Of a stretch of 64,000 nt of DNA, positions 45,255-57,411 are shown one piece after another. The notes under the pieces are model-generated. The model was given only the letters and a program-made list of their open reading frames with translations, searched no databases and was not told the DNA's origin. Origin of the DNA: Rickettsiales bacterium (lineage in GTDB: Bacteria; Pseudomonadota; Alphaproteobacteria; UBA8366); contig PBOZ01000100.1 of assembly GCA_002724555.1 (NCBI GenBank), positions 1 through 64,000 of the forward strand, written 5' to 3'. Position 1 is the first letter of the stretch. Every line of letters begins with the position of its first letter. The position numbers and the translations under genes are program-made.

Positions 45255-48044
45255 CTACTCCGCCGCAACAGGATTGGCTTGAATTGATTCGTCCAGGGCG
45301 TCCAACAGCGCCTCCCGTATTGCCTCGAGTTTCCCTTTATGCTCAATCTTCATTCCGAAGATATCCTTCACATAGAAGACATCTACAACCTCTTCGCCAA
45401 ATGTTGAAATTTTCGCTGATGCAATTTGCAAACCGAGATCGGCAAACGCCCGTGTTAAGTTATAGAGAAGTCCAGGGCGGTCCCGACCGTTCACTTCAAT
45501 GACTGTCCGGGAATTTGAGGCCTTATTATCGATCAACACCCGGGGCGCTACAGTGAACACCTCCATTCGGCTTGGCAGACCTTTCATTTTTTTGAGTTCA
45601 TCCGTGAGGCGAATTTCGCTGGCGATGGCCTTCTCAACATTGGCGGTAATACTGTCGAGTTTGACGCTTTGTGAAATTGCCAAGTTATCCCTGTCCTGAA
45701 TCCAAAAGCTATCCAGGGCCATTCCATCATTTAGCGTATTGATACGCGCGTCGACAATGTTTACGCCAGACACGGCAAGACCACCCGCAATCGAACTAAT
45801 CAATCCTGGATGATCCGCTGCATAAACTGTTATTTCCGTTACTGCGCGATATTCATCAATTCGATTATAAAACGCTATCTGGAGGCCTTGCTGTTTTGAT
45901 TTACGGATAAAATTAGCGTGTCGGGCAATATCTTCCGACTGGAAGGACAACCAATACCCGGGTGGACCCAACGTGCGAAATTCTTCAAACGCTTCATCAC
46001 CCCAGTCTACCAGTTCAGCACGAGCCTTATCCTGCGCTTCCATTACCGCGCGATCCCGGCGATCTGCCGCAAGACCACCGGTCAAAACATCTTCGGTCCG
46101 ATAGTATAGTTCGCGCAAAAGAGAAGCTTTCCAGCCGTTCCATCGACCAGGTCCAACTGCTCTGATATCGACAACGGTCAGGCACAGCAAAAGGCGTAAC
46201 CGTTCCGGCGACTGCACAAGTTCCGAAAAATCAGTGATTGTTTTCGAATCTGATAGATCCCTTTTGAACGCCGTGTTGCTCATCGCTAAGTGGTATTCGA
46301 CAAGCCATACTACGGTTTCTGTTTGCTCCTCAGAAAAACCAAATCGCGGACATAGATCACGGGCAATCTCAGCACCCAATTTCGAATGATCACCGCCACG
46401 CCCTTTCGCAATATCGTGCATTAATACCGACGTATAAAGTACGTCACGCGATTGCACTTTATGGACAATCTCGCTCGCTAGTGGGTGGTCATCTTTCAGT
46501 AAACCCTGCTCTATTCGGCTTAGGATTCCGATCGCCCGTATGGTATGTTCGTCCGTCGTGTAGACGTGGTACATATCGTACTGCATCTGCGCAACTACAC
46601 GGCCAAAATCATCGATGAATTTGCCAAATACGCCCGCTTCGTTTAGCCGCCGCAACGTAGTTTCAGGATCCTTTAGCGAAGTCATCATCTTGATGAAAAG
46701 AGCATTCGCTTTCGGGTCGCCCTGCACATTCTTCGAAATGCGGCCGAGGCTCCGAGTAATTAAATGCAATGCATTGGGGTGGATATCAAGCTCATGTCGC
46801 TGAGCAACTTCAAATAACCGCAGCATCTCAACCGGACACTCCTGAAAATGGTTATTTTCAGAAACGTTGAGTCGCCCTCCTTCTATTTTAAAACCTTCGA
46901 CCTCGCGTGTGAACAAGCCTAAACCGGGCAATTTAAAGGTCCAGCTCCGCTGGTGGCGCGCCTCTAACGAGGCGCAAAATATACGCGTTAGATCACCAAC
47001 ATCCTTTGCCACCAAAAAATAATGCTTCATAAACCATTCAACGCCGGACACACCATCGCGACCGACGTAACCCATCTCCCGCGCCAATTCAGGTTGTAAG
47101 TCAAACGTCAGGCGCTCTTCGGACCGTCCGGTGAGATAATGGAGATAGCAGCGCACCGTCCATAAAAACCTCTGGGCCTTATCAAAACGGGCCAATTCGT
47201 CTTTTGAGAAAACGCCTTCATCGCGAAGCTGCGCAATGCTCTCGCACCGATAAAGGTACTTCGCAATCCAGAACAACGTATGCAAGTCACGAAGGCCTCC
47301 TTTGCCATCCTTAATGTTCGGCTCAAGAACATAGCGGGAATCACCCATTCTTGCGTGTCGTTCATCACGCTCTTGAAGCTTAGCCTCAATAAAGAGACCC
47401 TTGCCTTTAACAACTTCTTCAAAAAATCGTATGCGCAATTCGGCATGCAAATCCTGCACGCCCCAAATATAGCGTGACTCTAAAAGACCAGTTCGAATGA
47501 CCATATCGTCATGTGCCTGGCGAATGCTATCGTCAACAGAACGTGTCGCATGGCCAACCTTCAGGCCCAAGTCCCATAAGGTATAAAGAACATGCTCTAT
47601 AATCTGTTCGATGCGAGGCGTTGACTTGTAGGGCAGCAAAAACAGCAAGTCTATATCTGACCGAGGCGCTAATTCAGCGCGGCCATATCCGCCATATGCT
47701 ACAATACAAAGCTGGTCAGCCACAGTTGGGTTCGCCGCTTTATAAAGCCATGTCACAGCAATATCGTGAATCACGCGAATTAATTGATCAATCAGAAAGC
47801 AGTGCCCACGAACTGCAAGTTCACCATTTTGCGTTTCGGTGAAGCGTCTACGAATTTCTTTAATTCCAAACTCCACAGCATTACGGTAAATGCGCAGTAT
47901 CGTCGCGGCGCGATCTGCTTCGCTAATCTCCTCAGCGAGAGCTTTCTCAACCTGCTCCTGCAGCTTGATCCGATCGATAATTGCCCGCCTGTTCCGCAAT
48001 TGCTCCATAAACCGAATCTTCGCGCGCACCTCGTCTAAATGCAA
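45255..48044 (-). CDS. glnD: [Protein-PII] uridylyltransferase
   Basis: 929 aa; GGYGRAELAPRSDIDLLFL nucleotidyltransferase, HD domain (VLMHDIAKGRGGDHSKLGAEIA), two ACT domains. Confidence 0.96.
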   Translation of the reverse strand: MHLDEVRAKIRFMEQLRNRRAIIDRIKLQEQVEKALAEEISEADRAATILRIYRNAVEFGIKEIRRRFTETQNGELAVRGHCFLIDQLIRVIHDIAVTWLYKAANPTVADQLCIVAYGGYGRAELAPRSDIDLLFLLPYKSTPRIEQIIEHVLYTLWDLGLKVGHATRSVDDSIRQAHDDMVIRTGLLESRYIWGVQDLHAELRIRFFEEVVKGKGLFIEAKLQERDERHARMGDSRYVLEPNIKDGKGGLRDLHTLFWIAKYLYRCESIAQLRDEGVFSKDELARFDKAQRFLWTVRCYLHYLTGRSEERLTFDLQPELAREMGYVGRDGVSGVEWFMKHYFLVAKDVGDLTRIFCASLEARHQRSWTFKLPGLGLFTREVEGFKIEGGRLNVSENNHFQECPVEMLRLFEVAQRHELDIHPNALHLITRSLGRISKNVQGDPKANALFIKMMTSLKDPETTLRRLNEAGVFGKFIDDFGRVVAQMQYDMYHVYTTDEHTIRAIGILSRIEQGLLKDDHPLASEIVHKVQSRDVLYTSVLMHDIAKGRGGDHSKLGAEIARDLCPRFGFSEEQTETVVWLVEYHLAMSNTAFKRDLSDSKTITDFSELVQSPERLRLLLCLTVVDIRAVGPGRWNGWKASLLRELYYRTEDVLTGGLAADRRDRAVMEAQDKARAELVDWGDEAFEEFRTLGPPGYWLSFQSEDIARHANFIRKSKQQGLQIAFYNRIDEYRAVTEITVYAADHPGLISSIAGGLAVSGVNIVDARINTLNDGMALDSFWIQDRDNLAISQSVKLDSITANVEKAIASEIRLTDELKKMKGLPSRMEVFTVAPRVLIDNKASNSRTVIEVNGRDRPGLLYNLTRAFADLGLQIASAKISTFGEEVVDVFYVKDIFGMKIEHKGKLEAIREALLDALDESIQANPVAAE

Positions 48045-48053
48045 GTCCTGGCG

Positions 48054-50705
48054 CTACTCTTTGAGCAGGTTCCGAATGCTATAGATCGCTTCCAAGGCCT
48101 CGCGAGGAGTTAAGTCATCTGGATTCAAAGCAAGCAACTCAGTTTCAACATTCGATAACTTGGATGTAACTTGCCTTGGAGTATCAGCCAACGCAGCGAA
48201 GAGAGGCAAATCCTTCGCAAGACGGGCAATCGCTCCAGATTGTTCGCCCTGCTCGAGGGTCTCCAGAACTTGTTCCGCGCGAAGAACTGCGGGCGGTGGC
48301 AATCCAGCTAGCCGGGCAACGTGAATACCATAGGATCGGTCAGCTGCGCCCGGAACAACTTCATGCAAGAAGATAACATCCCCTCGCCATTCCTTAACCC
48401 GCATCGTGTGCGGCTTGCAGGCACTCAGCTGCCCGGTAAGGGCAACCAATTCGTGATAATGGGTAGCAAATAACGCGCGAGAGCGGTTGGTTTCGTGCAG
48501 ATATTCGACCGTTGCCCAAGCAATCGAAAGACCGTCAAACGTTGCTGTTCCGCGACCAATCTCATCTAAAATAACGAGTGAACGTTCTGTTGCTTGATTA
48601 AGGATTGCCGCGGCCTCCACCATCTCAACCATGAAGGTTGAACGGCCACGCGCCAAATCATCGGCTGCACCGACACGGCTGAACAAGCGGTCAACGACAC
48701 CAATATGTGCGCTCTCCGCCGGCACATAACTTCCCATCTGTGCCAGAATTACGATCAGCGCATTCTGCCGCAGAAATGTGCTCTTGCCAGCCATATTTGG
48801 TCCTGTCAGGAGCCAGAGTCGTTTTTCTTCTGTTAGATCGCAATCATTACTAACAAAGTCACCTCCGGCAGAAGTTGCTAAGGCATCCGCAACCACCGGA
48901 TGGCGGCCGCCTTTAACACGAAAGGTCAAGGACTGGTCGATCCGAGGCCTCACATAGTGTCGCTCCACAGCCAGAAAAGCGAGGGCCACAGCCAAATCAA
49001 GGCGCGCCATCGCTGAAGCAGTCATGGCGATCCCGCCGGCTTGCGCGACAACCTCCTGCACCAATGACATGAATAATTCGAGCTCTATACCTAAAGATTT
49101 ATCGGCAGCTTCCGAAATGGCCCGCGCTAACTCGCCCAACTCCGTCGTCGTGAAACGCATTGCATTAGTCATTGTTTGGCGATGGATGAAAGGATCACCC
49201 ATCTTATCAGCGTGGCGCGATGTAACTTCAATGAAAAAGCCAAGCACATTGTTGTGCTTAATCTTTAAGCTCTCAACGCCGGAATCGGCTCTATATCTGG
49301 CTTCGAGTTCCGCAATACGCTTTTGGCTTTCGTCCCGCAATGCGCGCACCTCATCAAGCGACGGCTCAAATCCAGCTCGTATAAAACCGCCATCTCGGGC
49401 AAGCAACGGCAGGTCTTCCGCTAGGGCCGAGGCCAGCCGTTCAATCGTGGTGCCATGATCCGCCAAATCAGTAATAATTTCACCAATGCCTGCCGGTGTA
49501 TCTTCGTGTCTTACCAAAGCGCTCTTCAGCGCAGCACCTTTCTGAAGTCCACTGCGAATAGCCGCGAGGTCGCGCGGGCCACCGCGACCCAAACTTAAGC
49601 GGGACATTGCCCGTTCGAGATCAGGGGCTGCTTTCAACACCTCACGCAGGTGAGCACTCAGATCGGGTGCTTCCACAAAATACTGAACTTGGTCGAGGCG
49701 CCGACCGATAGCATCCGGGGATGTTAAAGGTGCCGCGAGACGAACGCCGAGCAAACGGGCACCAGCACCGGTGATCGTTTGATCGATTACACTAAGCAAG
49801 CTGCCAGAAAAATTGCCTGTCAACGTGCGAGTTAACTCCAGACTTCGCCGTGTAGCGGCATCAATTTCAAGCAGGGCATCCCCACCGATGCGGCGCGGCC
49901 TCGCAAGGCGCGGTAGTTTGCCCACCTGCGTTAACTCAAGATAATCAATCAGCGCGCCGGCCGCCGACAACTCACTGCGGTCAAAATCTCCAAATGCGTC
50001 AAGTGCCGCCACGCCATAGACCACCTCCAAACGACGACGGGCGTTATCGGAATTAAACCGCACATTTGGCAGGGGTGTAAGATGACTCTCCCAGTCTTCG
50101 AGTAAAACAGCGAATGCTTCTCGTGCGTAAAGTTTTTCGGGCACCAGTAATTCCCGCGGCGCGACCCGAGAGACTGCCGCAGCCAAGCCCTTTTCTGTTA
50201 ACGGCTGGACAGTGAAATCACCAGTCGAAATATCGAGCCAGGCCAAACCCAATTTATCGCTGACTTCGGCGAGGGCCGCGAGATAATTGTGTGACCGAGC
50301 ATCCAGCAAAGTTTCTTCGGTTAACGTGCCTGGCGTGACAAGACGGATCACATCACGTCTAACAACGGCTTTCGACCCGCCACGTCGTTTAGCTTCAGCT
50401 GGGTCCTCCATCTGTTCACAAATGGCAACCCGGAAACCCCGGCGTATTAATCGCTCGAGATAGCCGTCCATGGCGTGGACCGGGACCCCGCACATCGGAA
50501 TATCTTTGCCTTTGTGGCTACCGCGTTTTGTCAGCGCAATATCGAGAGCCGCTGCAGCCGCGATTGCGTCATCAAAAAACATTTCGTAAAAATCACCCAT
50601 GCGGAAAAATAACAAAGCATCCGGGTAGGCTTCTTTGTGCTCGAAAAACTGCGCCATCATAGGGGTCATAGCGCGCGGCAAGTTCTTTGTAGCAGGCTCA
50701 GACAT
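48054..50705 (-). CDS. mutS: DNA mismatch repair protein MutS
   Basis: [65 protein letters not shown]. Start at [10 protein letters not shown]. Confidence 0.97.
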   Translation of the reverse strand: MSEPATKNLPRAMTPMMAQFFEHKEAYPDALLFFRMGDFYEMFFDDAIAAAAALDIALTKRGSHKGKDIPMCGVPVHAMDGYLERLIRRGFRVAICEQMEDPAEAKRRGGSKAVVRRDVIRLVTPGTLTEETLLDARSHNYLAALAEVSDKLGLAWLDISTGDFTVQPLTEKGLAAAVSRVAPRELLVPEKLYAREAFAVLLEDWESHLTPLPNVRFNSDNARRRLEVVYGVAALDAFGDFDRSELSAAGALIDYLELTQVGKLPRLARPRRIGGDALLEIDAATRRSLELTRTLTGNFSGSLLSVIDQTITGAGARLLGVRLAAPLTSPDAIGRRLDQVQYFVEAPDLSAHLREVLKAAPDLERAMSRLSLGRGGPRDLAAIRSGLQKGAALKSALVRHEDTPAGIGEIITDLADHGTTIERLASALAEDLPLLARDGGFIRAGFEPSLDEVRALRDESQKRIAELEARYRADSGVESLKIKHNNVLGFFIEVTSRHADKMGDPFIHRQTMTNAMRFTTTELGELARAISEAADKSLGIELELFMSLVQEVVAQAGGIAMTASAMARLDLAVALAFLAVERHYVRPRIDQSLTFRVKGGRHPVVADALATSAGGDFVSNDCDLTEEKRLWLLTGPNMAGKSTFLRQNALIVILAQMGSYVPAESAHIGVVDRLFSRVGAADDLARGRSTFMVEMVEAAAILNQATERSLVILDEIGRGTATFDGLSIAWATVEYLHETNRSRALFATHYHELVALTGQLSACKPHTMRVKEWRGDVIFLHEVVPGAADRSYGIHVARLAGLPPPAVLRAEQVLETLEQGEQSGAIARLAKDLPLFAALADTPRQVTSKLSNVETELLALNPDDLTPREALEAIYSIRNLLKE

Positions 50706-50848
50706 ATAATAAGAAAATAACACGCACGGCCCGGTAAGATGCAAGACACCGGTGAATATTAGGTGCCAAATTAGCCCAATAAGTTGAAAAAGCGCCGGCG
50801 ATGCGGAATGCTGCTACCCGAAACATCTAAATATAGGAAAATTAACAG

Positions 50849-53140
50849 ATGGCTGATCAGTCCACGCTTCGCGAAGATGCATTGCAATTCCACGCTGGAG
50901 GGAAGCGCCATGGAAAAATCGAAGTGAACGCTACCAAGGCATTGACCACTCAGCGGGATCTCGCACTCGCATATTCGCCCGGCGTGGCCTATCCATGTCT
51001 CGAGATTGAAGCCGACCCCGCAACCGCTTACGACTATACGGCAAAGGGCAATTTTGTTGCGGTAATCTCGAATGGCACGGCAGTACTCGGACTTGGGAAT
51101 ATCGGCGCGCTCGCGTCGAAACCTGTTATGGAAGGTAAGTCCGTTCTCTTCAAACGCTTCGCTGATGTCGATGGTATCGACATCGAGGTAGCAACGGAAG
51201 ACGTCGACGAATTTGTCAACTGCGTCAGGTTGATAGGCAACAATTACGGTGGCATTAACCTTGAGGATATTAAGGCCCCTGAATGTTTCTTGATCGAGGA
51301 GCGCTTGAAAGAGGAGCTCGAAGTACCCGTTTTCCACGATGACCAACACGGGACGGCTATTATCACCACTGCTGGCTTCATTAATGCCCTGCATTTGACA
51401 GACCGCAATTATAGCGATGCGAAAATCGTGGTAAACGGCGCAGGCGCATCTGCCATCGCCTGTGTCGAGCTGATAAAGAGCGTCGGCGTTCCGAATGAAA
51501 ATGTAATAATGTGTGACAGCCGCGGCGTTATCTATCGTGGCCGCGAAGACGGAATGAACCAGTGGAAATCCGCCCACGCTGTTGATACCGATGCTCGCGA
51601 CCTCGCAGAGGCCCTGATCGGTGCTGACGTATTTATTGGCCTTTCAAAGAAAGACGTCGTCTCGCGACATATGATACAATCGATGGCGGACAAACCTATT
51701 ATTTTCGCCATGGCAAATCCCGATCCCGAAATTACACCGGAAGAGGTTAAAGCCGTTCGCGATGACGCGATCATCGCAACAGGCCGATCTGATTATCCGA
51801 ACCAGGTCAACAATGTTTTGGGGTTTCCATACATTTTTAGAGGTGCCCTCGACGTCCACGCGTCACGCATAAACGAAGAGATGAAAATCGCCGCGGCAAA
51901 AGCGCTCGCTGAATTGGCTCGAGAAAACGTGCCCGAGGAAGTCGCGGCGGCTTATGGCGGGAAACAACTTCAATACGGGAACGACTATATTATTCCAGTC
52001 CCTTTCGACCCACGATTGATTTCGGCCGTTCCAGCAGCGGTCGCTCAAGCAGCCATGGATACCGGCGTGGCGCAACGGCCGGTAAAAGATATAGAAGCTT
52101 ACAAGCGCGAACTTTCGGCACGGCTTGATCCGACTTCGGGATCACTGCAAATGATTCTTGATCAAGTGCGATTGAATCCAAAGCGTGTCGTCTTCGCGGA
52201 AGGGGAGGACGACCGCGTCATTCGAGCGGCGATCCAATTCCGCAATGCGGGTTATGGTGAACCAATTTTGATTGGTCGAGAGGGCCGGGTAAAACAAACG
52301 ATAGAAGAGCTAGGCCTCAACGGATCCGGGCTTGAAATTCACAATGCGCGCCTCAGCGACAAAAACCAAATATATGCGGATTTTTTATATAAACGATTAC
52401 AGCGCGACGGCTTCTTGGCGCGCGATTGTCAGCGGCTGGTGAATCAAGACAGAAATATCTTTGGCGCTTGCATGGTAGCCAACGGTGACGCCGATGCTAT
52501 GCTAACTGGTGTAACCCGCGTCTTCAGCGTTGCATTCAATGAGATAAGCCGCGTCATCGATCCGCGTCCAAACCAACGCCTGATGGGTGTGTCACTTGTT
52601 ACCGGGCACGATCACTCATTCCTCATCGCCGACACCCGTATTCACGAAGTGCCCACTGCGGGGGAACTTGCCGATATAGCAATTGAAGCAGCGCAATTTG
52701 CACGGCGGTTCGGCCACGATCCGCGCGTAGCACTATTATCGTTTTCAAATTTTGGCCAACCAATGCGCCCACACATGAAACGTATTCGAGATGCGGTATC
52801 GATCCTGGAAGACCGACAGGTTGATTTTGAGTTCGATGGCGACATGCAAGCTAGCGTCGCGCTAGACTATGATCTTATGCAGGATGTATTTCCTTTCTGC
52901 CGTTTAACTGGTCCTGCCAATGTTTTGGTCATGCCAGCTCTGCACAGTGCAAGCATCAGTTCCAACCTTATGGACGCTGTGGGCGGCGGTACCGTGATTG
53001 GCCCAATATTGGTTGGCCTCTCGAAACCGGTCCAAATCGTTCCGCTTGGCTCATCTGTCAATGATCTCGTGAACATCGCTGCTTTTGCAGCACACGATGC
53101 CATCGTAGCAAAAACGAATACAAACCAACCTGATGTCTAG
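50849..53140 (+). CDS. maeB: NADP-dependent malic enzyme with C-terminal phosphotransacetylase-like domain
   Basis: 763 aa; N-terminal malic enzyme ([31 protein letters not shown]), C-terminal phosphate acetyltransferase-like ([18 protein letters not shown]). Confidence 0.94.
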   Translation: MADQSTLREDALQFHAGGKRHGKIEVNATKALTTQRDLALAYSPGVAYPCLEIEADPATAYDYTAKGNFVAVISNGTAVLGLGNIGALASKPVMEGKSVLFKRFADVDGIDIEVATEDVDEFVNCVRLIGNNYGGINLEDIKAPECFLIEERLKEELEVPVFHDDQHGTAIITTAGFINALHLTDRNYSDAKIVVNGAGASAIACVELIKSVGVPNENVIMCDSRGVIYRGREDGMNQWKSAHAVDTDARDLAEALIGADVFIGLSKKDVVSRHMIQSMADKPIIFAMANPDPEITPEEVKAVRDDAIIATGRSDYPNQVNNVLGFPYIFRGALDVHASRINEEMKIAAAKALAELARENVPEEVAAAYGGKQLQYGNDYIIPVPFDPRLISAVPAAVAQAAMDTGVAQRPVKDIEAYKRELSARLDPTSGSLQMILDQVRLNPKRVVFAEGEDDRVIRAAIQFRNAGYGEPILIGREGRVKQTIEELGLNGSGLEIHNARLSDKNQIYADFLYKRLQRDGFLARDCQRLVNQDRNIFGACMVANGDADAMLTGVTRVFSVAFNEISRVIDPRPNQRLMGVSLVTGHDHSFLIADTRIHEVPTAGELADIAIEAAQFARRFGHDPRVALLSFSNFGQPMRPHMKRIRDAVSILEDRQVDFEFDGDMQASVALDYDLMQDVFPFCRLTGPANVLVMPALHSASISSNLMDAVGGGTVIGPILVGLSKPVQIVPLGSSVNDLVNIAAFAAHDAIVAKTNTNQPDV

Positions 53141-53661
53141 TTTTCAAATTTCGCAACTTCAGTACTGATTGCTGCTGTAACCTCGCTACCGAAACAACAA
53201 AATATAACTTGCCAAATGCGCGGTTGATTTCTAATGAACTCAACGACCGTTCGTACAGCTATTGAACACGCGCGTGATACCGGGAACCGGTAAACGCCCG
53301 TTGAAATTGCTGGAAAAGCGATGCTGCCAATATCATTTTCCAAAGCCAATTCAAGCGACGAACGATAGCAGCTGGAGAGGAGTACATCTTCGCCCCCGCT
53401 ACCACCTTGCCAGACCGGCCCAACTGTATGAATAACGTGCTGGGCAGCTAAATCATAACCGGCAGTAATCTTTGCGGCGCCTGTCAGACATCCACCAAGA
53501 GTGCGGCATTCAGCTAGTAATTGAGGCCCAGCCGCGTGATGAATCGCCCCATCAACGCCACCGCCACCAAGCAAAGATTCGTTCGCCGCATTCACAATAG
53601 CATCCACGGCAAGCTTCGTGATGTCCGCTTCAATAACTTTTATCCGGTGCATGGGCTGCAT
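53137..53661 (-). CDS. Macrodomain (ADP-ribose-binding/O-acetyl-ADP-ribose deacetylase-like) protein
   Basis: [79 protein letters not shown]. Confidence 0.93.
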   Translation of the reverse strand: MQPMHRIKVIEADITKLAVDAIVNAANESLLGGGGVDGAIHHAAGPQLLAECRTLGGCLTGAAKITAGYDLAAQHVIHTVGPVWQGGSGGEDVLLSSCYRSSLELALENDIGSIAFPAISTGVYRFPVSRACSIAVRTVVEFIRNQPRIWQVIFCCFGSEVTAAISTEVAKFEN

Positions 53662-54970
53662 CCTTTGTCTGGCAACGCTGTGCTGGGTAGTGCCGCATCA
53701 GGAACCATATGAGAAGCAATGCCGGCAACGCCGCAACCGTCGTCAGCAAAAAGAACGAAACCCAATTCATATGATCCGCAAACCACCCGGCAGAGGCGGA
53801 AAGCATCGTCCGAGCCCCACCCATCACGGAAGTTAGCAACGCATACTGGGTTGCCGTATACGATTGGTTACACAGGCTCGAGAGATATGCGACAAACGCA
53901 GTCGAGCCCATTCCAGTTGCAAGATTTTCAGCGGTCACTGTAATCGTAAGTACTGTTAAGTCATGACCAACAAGTGCCTGATAGACGAAGATCAAGTTTG
54001 AAAGTGCCTGCAAAATACCACAGGCGAATAAACTCCGCAGAGTCCCGAGGCCGGCGACCATTATGCCACCAAGGAACCCACCAACAATAATGGCCGAAAA
54101 TCCAACACCCTTTTTAATTCCAGCGATCTCAGGCTTCGTGAATTCGAGTTCAAGAAAAAAGGGTGTTTGCATCACCGACAAAACGGAGTCACCCAGTTTG
54201 TATAAAACAATGATGCCAATAATCAACAGGCATCCCGGCCGAGCAAAAAAATCGGCAAGCGGCGCGACCACCGAGTCCTTCAATCCTGTCATCATTGTAT
54301 CCTCGCCCGACGAGGATAAATCAGCCTTGGGTTCGGGATTTAACAAAATGGCTATAATACCGATTAAAGCGACCGCGCCCATCGTCATAAAAGCGGCCGT
54401 CCACCCGAAGGTGGAAGCAACAATCAAACCCGCGGTACCAGATCCGACTTGGCCCACTCGATACCCGAAAACAACTGTTGCCGCGCCAGCGCCCAGCTGC
54501 CTCTCTTCAAGAATTTCGACCCGGTAAGCATCAATAACGATATCCTGGCTTGCAGAAGTGAAGGCGACCCCAAGTGTTACGGCAGCAGCTAAAAATATGT
54601 CGCCTGGCAGCTCGATAAACCCCAGGCTCAAAACGCAAGCGAGCAATGCGATTTGAGAAACAATAATCCAACCACGCCGCCGCCCCAATGCATCGGTCAC
54701 GATTGGGATAGAAAGACGGTCAAAAGCTGGCGCCCAGAGGAATTTAAAGGCATAGGGCAGGCCAACTAGCGCGAAGAGACCAATAGATGTCTTCGAGAGA
54801 CCACTTTCTTGCAGCCAGGCGGTAACCGGATCGCCTAATATGCCCAACGGAAATCCGCTGGAAATTCCGAGAAACGTGATCACCAGGACCCGTTTATCAC
54901 GGTAAACGGCCGCCGCCGACCTCCACGCGGCAAACCGCGCACCAAAGTCCATCAGAGTTCTACTACCCAA
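53630..54970 (-). CDS. AmpG-like MFS permease (muropeptide transporter family)
   Basis: 446 aa polytopic; [55 protein letters not shown]. Confidence 0.88.
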   Translation of the reverse strand: MGSRTLMDFGARFAAWRSAAAVYRDKRVLVITFLGISSGFPLGILGDPVTAWLQESGLSKTSIGLFALVGLPYAFKFLWAPAFDRLSIPIVTDALGRRRGWIIVSQIALLACVLSLGFIELPGDIFLAAAVTLGVAFTSASQDIVIDAYRVEILEERQLGAGAATVVFGYRVGQVGSGTAGLIVASTFGWTAAFMTMGAVALIGIIAILLNPEPKADLSSSGEDTMMTGLKDSVVAPLADFFARPGCLLIIGIIVLYKLGDSVLSVMQTPFFLELEFTKPEIAGIKKGVGFSAIIVGGFLGGIMVAGLGTLRSLFACGILQALSNLIFVYQALVGHDLTVLTITVTAENLATGMGSTAFVAYLSSLCNQSYTATQYALLTSVMGGARTMLSASAGWFADHMNWVSFFLLTTVAALPALLLIWFLMRHYPAQRCQTKDAAHAPDKSY

Positions 54971-55949
54971 ACTCGCGTTCTAGCAGCATCTTTAGAGAAG
55001 TTTCGGGTCGTGCACCGACATGGCTAATAACTTCCGTTGCTGTCAGAGTAGCAATCTCCCCACATTTCCGTAGGTCCATGCCCTGGGTATATCCAAATAG
55101 AAAACCAGCCGCGAATTGGTCACCGGCGCCTGTGGTATCCACTACAGCGTCTAGAGGCAATGGATCAATGATGTGAACTTCGTCACCCGACAGAATAACT
55201 GAGCCCTTCGGGCCACGTGTAAGGCAAATAATCTCACACTGCCCACGCACGTGCCGCATGGCGGATTCAAAATCGTCAACCTGATAAAGCGATTTTATTT
55301 CTTCTTCGTTACCGAAAAGTATGTCGGTATGATCCGCAACCAACATTTGGAAAGCATTTCGATGGCGATCTACACAAAAGGGATCCGACAAGGTTATGGA
55401 GACCTTACGTTGCACTGCATGCGCAAGACGGGCCGCTTCGACAAAAGCGGCCTGTGCGTCAGGCGGATCGAACAGATAGCCCTCCATATAAACGACCTTC
55501 GAAGATTTGATGATGTCCTTGTCGATGTCCTGCGGCGTTAAATTTGAAGCTGCACCCAAGTTGGTGCACATCGTCCGCTGTGCATCCGGCGTAATTAATA
55601 CAAGGCAAGAACCAGTTTGTGGGCCTTCTGTAGTGGCAGCCGTAAAAAAATCGACGCCAACCGACTTCATATCATGACGAAAAACATCCCCCAGCTGATC
55701 GTCCCGCACTTTGCCAATAAAAACTCCCTTTCCGCCTAGAGATGCAAAGCCAGCCATTGTATTACCACAAGACCCGCCGGAGACTTCCTGTACAGCCGAC
55801 ATATTTGCGTAAATTTCACTCGATCGTCCCGTATCTATTAGGGTCATCCCTCCTTTTTCCAGTGATTGTTCTCCAAGAAAGGCGTCGTCAACAGTAGCCA
55901 ATACATCGACCATTGCATTACCAATTCCGACCAAATCGTATTCCAGCAT
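54963..55949 (-). CDS. PfkB family carbohydrate kinase (adenosine kinase-like)
   Basis: VGIGNAMVDVLATVDD; SGGSCGNTMAGFASLGGKGVFIGKVRDDQLG; DTTGAGDQFAAGFLFGYTQG. Confidence 0.92.
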   Translation of the reverse strand: MLEYDLVGIGNAMVDVLATVDDAFLGEQSLEKGGMTLIDTGRSSEIYANMSAVQEVSGGSCGNTMAGFASLGGKGVFIGKVRDDQLGDVFRHDMKSVGVDFFTAATTEGPQTGSCLVLITPDAQRTMCTNLGAASNLTPQDIDKDIIKSSKVVYMEGYLFDPPDAQAAFVEAARLAHAVQRKVSITLSDPFCVDRHRNAFQMLVADHTDILFGNEEEIKSLYQVDDFESAMRHVRGQCEIICLTRGPKGSVILSGDEVHIIDPLPLDAVVDTTGAGDQFAAGFLFGYTQGMDLRKCGEIATLTATEVISHVGARPETSLKMLLEREFG

Positions 55950-56096
55950 TTGAATACCCCTGCGCTAGACCGTCATTCACATAGTTGAGCGAATTTGACG
56001 GAGTATAGCCGTCGCTCGACGCCCGGCAAGGTGAGCGTCTTGCGCCAACAGCCCACCATCGATAAATGTGCGGAATCTGTTTTTGGGAATGACTCT

Positions 56097-56843
56097 ATGT
56101 TCAGCCATCTTTTAAAAGCCGTTGCGCAGATTAACGATCCTGCACTAAGGCGTGTCGTTCTGTTCGGTACCGGTGGTGCCGCAATCGTCTTCATAATCCT
56201 TTTGAGTCTAGCCTGGTGGCTTCACGATACCTATGCCCACCATATATTAGAGGGTTTTTTGAAAGGTTGGGGGCTTTGGGCATGGCTTCTGAGCTTAATT
56301 CTCAAGTTTATCAACTTGTTGTTCGCCCTAAGCGCCCTCTTTGTAATTGCTATCTTATTCCCGGTTATAGCAACCCTGATTATTGGTTTGTTTCTTGAAG
56401 ACGTCGTGGCTGCCGTCGAAAAGAAACATTATCCTGGCAGGCCCGCGGCTCGCTCACAGCCAATTTCAGAAGTTTTGGGATCTAACTCGCGTTTTGTATT
56501 GCTCGTAATTAGCCTTAATCTCCTTTGCCTGCCCCTCTATCTCATCCTATTACTTGTGCCTCCACTCAATCTCGTCCTTTATTATTTACTAAATGGCTAT
56601 TTGGTGAGCCGCGAGTACTTCGGGCTCATCGCGACGAGGCACATGGACCCAGCGTTGGCATCGAAAATGTGGCGAACCAACAGGGGAAGGGTGCTCCTTG
56701 CCGGTATCATAATCACTTTTCTTTTGACCGTCCCTGTAGTCAATCTTTTAACGCCTGTGATCGCGACTGCCTTTATGGTGCACGTCTTCTATAATTTGCC
56801 AACCTGCCAAAAGCCTCTGTCCCAAACGGCGGACGCCCACTAG
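56097..56843 (+). CDS. EI24/CysZ-like membrane protein
   Basis: MFSHLLKAVAQINDPALRRVVLFGTGG..., several TM helices, PPLNLVLYYLLNGYLVSREYFGLIATRH. Start inferred at ATG 56097. Confidence 0.8.
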   Translation: MFSHLLKAVAQINDPALRRVVLFGTGGAAIVFIILLSLAWWLHDTYAHHILEGFLKGWGLWAWLLSLILKFINLLFALSALFVIAILFPVIATLIIGLFLEDVVAAVEKKHYPGRPAARSQPISEVLGSNSRFVLLVISLNLLCLPLYLILLLVPPLNLVLYYLLNGYLVSREYFGLIATRHMDPALASKMWRTNRGRVLLAGIIITFLLTVPVVNLLTPVIATAFMVHVFYNLPTCQKPLSQTADAH

Positions 56844-56928
56844 TATCCGCATCTAACTTTTTACGATGCAGACCTGCAAGTCGGTTTAGTCTAGACAAAA
56901 CAGATGTAATCCTTTCTAAGGAGCAAGT

Positions 56929-57411
56929 ATGGCCGAAGATTCGAAATCGCCCCCCCACTTCCCAAATGAACTGGGAAATAGAGTGCTAAACATTCCAGCA
57001 GCAACACGCTCAGAACGGCTTCCCGGTTCTCCGGGCGAGGGCAGACGCCTTATTGTCGGGCGAGAAATTTGCCTCTCAGGCGAGATTACCGAGTGCGATA
57101 CTCTTGTCGTTGAAGGCCAAGTCGAAGCTAACTTAAATGATAGCCATAGAATTGAAATTACTGAGAGTGGCTATTTTAAAGGTAAAGTCGATATTGCGAT
57201 TGCCGAGATAAGAGGACATTTCGAAGGCCAACTAATCGCGCGTGAAAGATTAATTATTTACAAAACAGGGCGGGTTACCGGAACAGTCGCGTGCGCAGAG
57301 ATCGAAATCGAACGCGGCGGCATAATGTCCGGCGAGGTGGATGTAGCAGTCGCGGCAGAAACGCAAAATGTCGATAAAAACGACAACAAAACACCGGATG
57401 TTGCCAATTAG
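56929..57411 (+). CDS. Bactofilin family protein
   Basis: RLIVGREICLSGEITECDTLVVEGQVEANLNDSHRIEITESGYFKGKVDIAIAEIRGHFEGQLIARERLIIYKTGRVTGTVACAEIEIERGGIMSGEV; RBS AAGGAG. Confidence 0.92.
   Translation: MAEDSKSPPHFPNELGNRVLNIPAATRSERLPGSPGEGRRLIVGREICLSGEITECDTLVVEGQVEANLNDSHRIEITESGYFKGKVDIAIAEIRGHFEGQLIARERLIIYKTGRVTGTVACAEIEIERGGIMSGEVDVAVAAETQNVDKNDNKTPDVAN

Noticed and set aside
50771-51577. 268-aa minus-strand ORF antisense to maeB
   Set aside because: Complete overlap with a well-supported malic enzyme gene; composition looks like a shadow frame.
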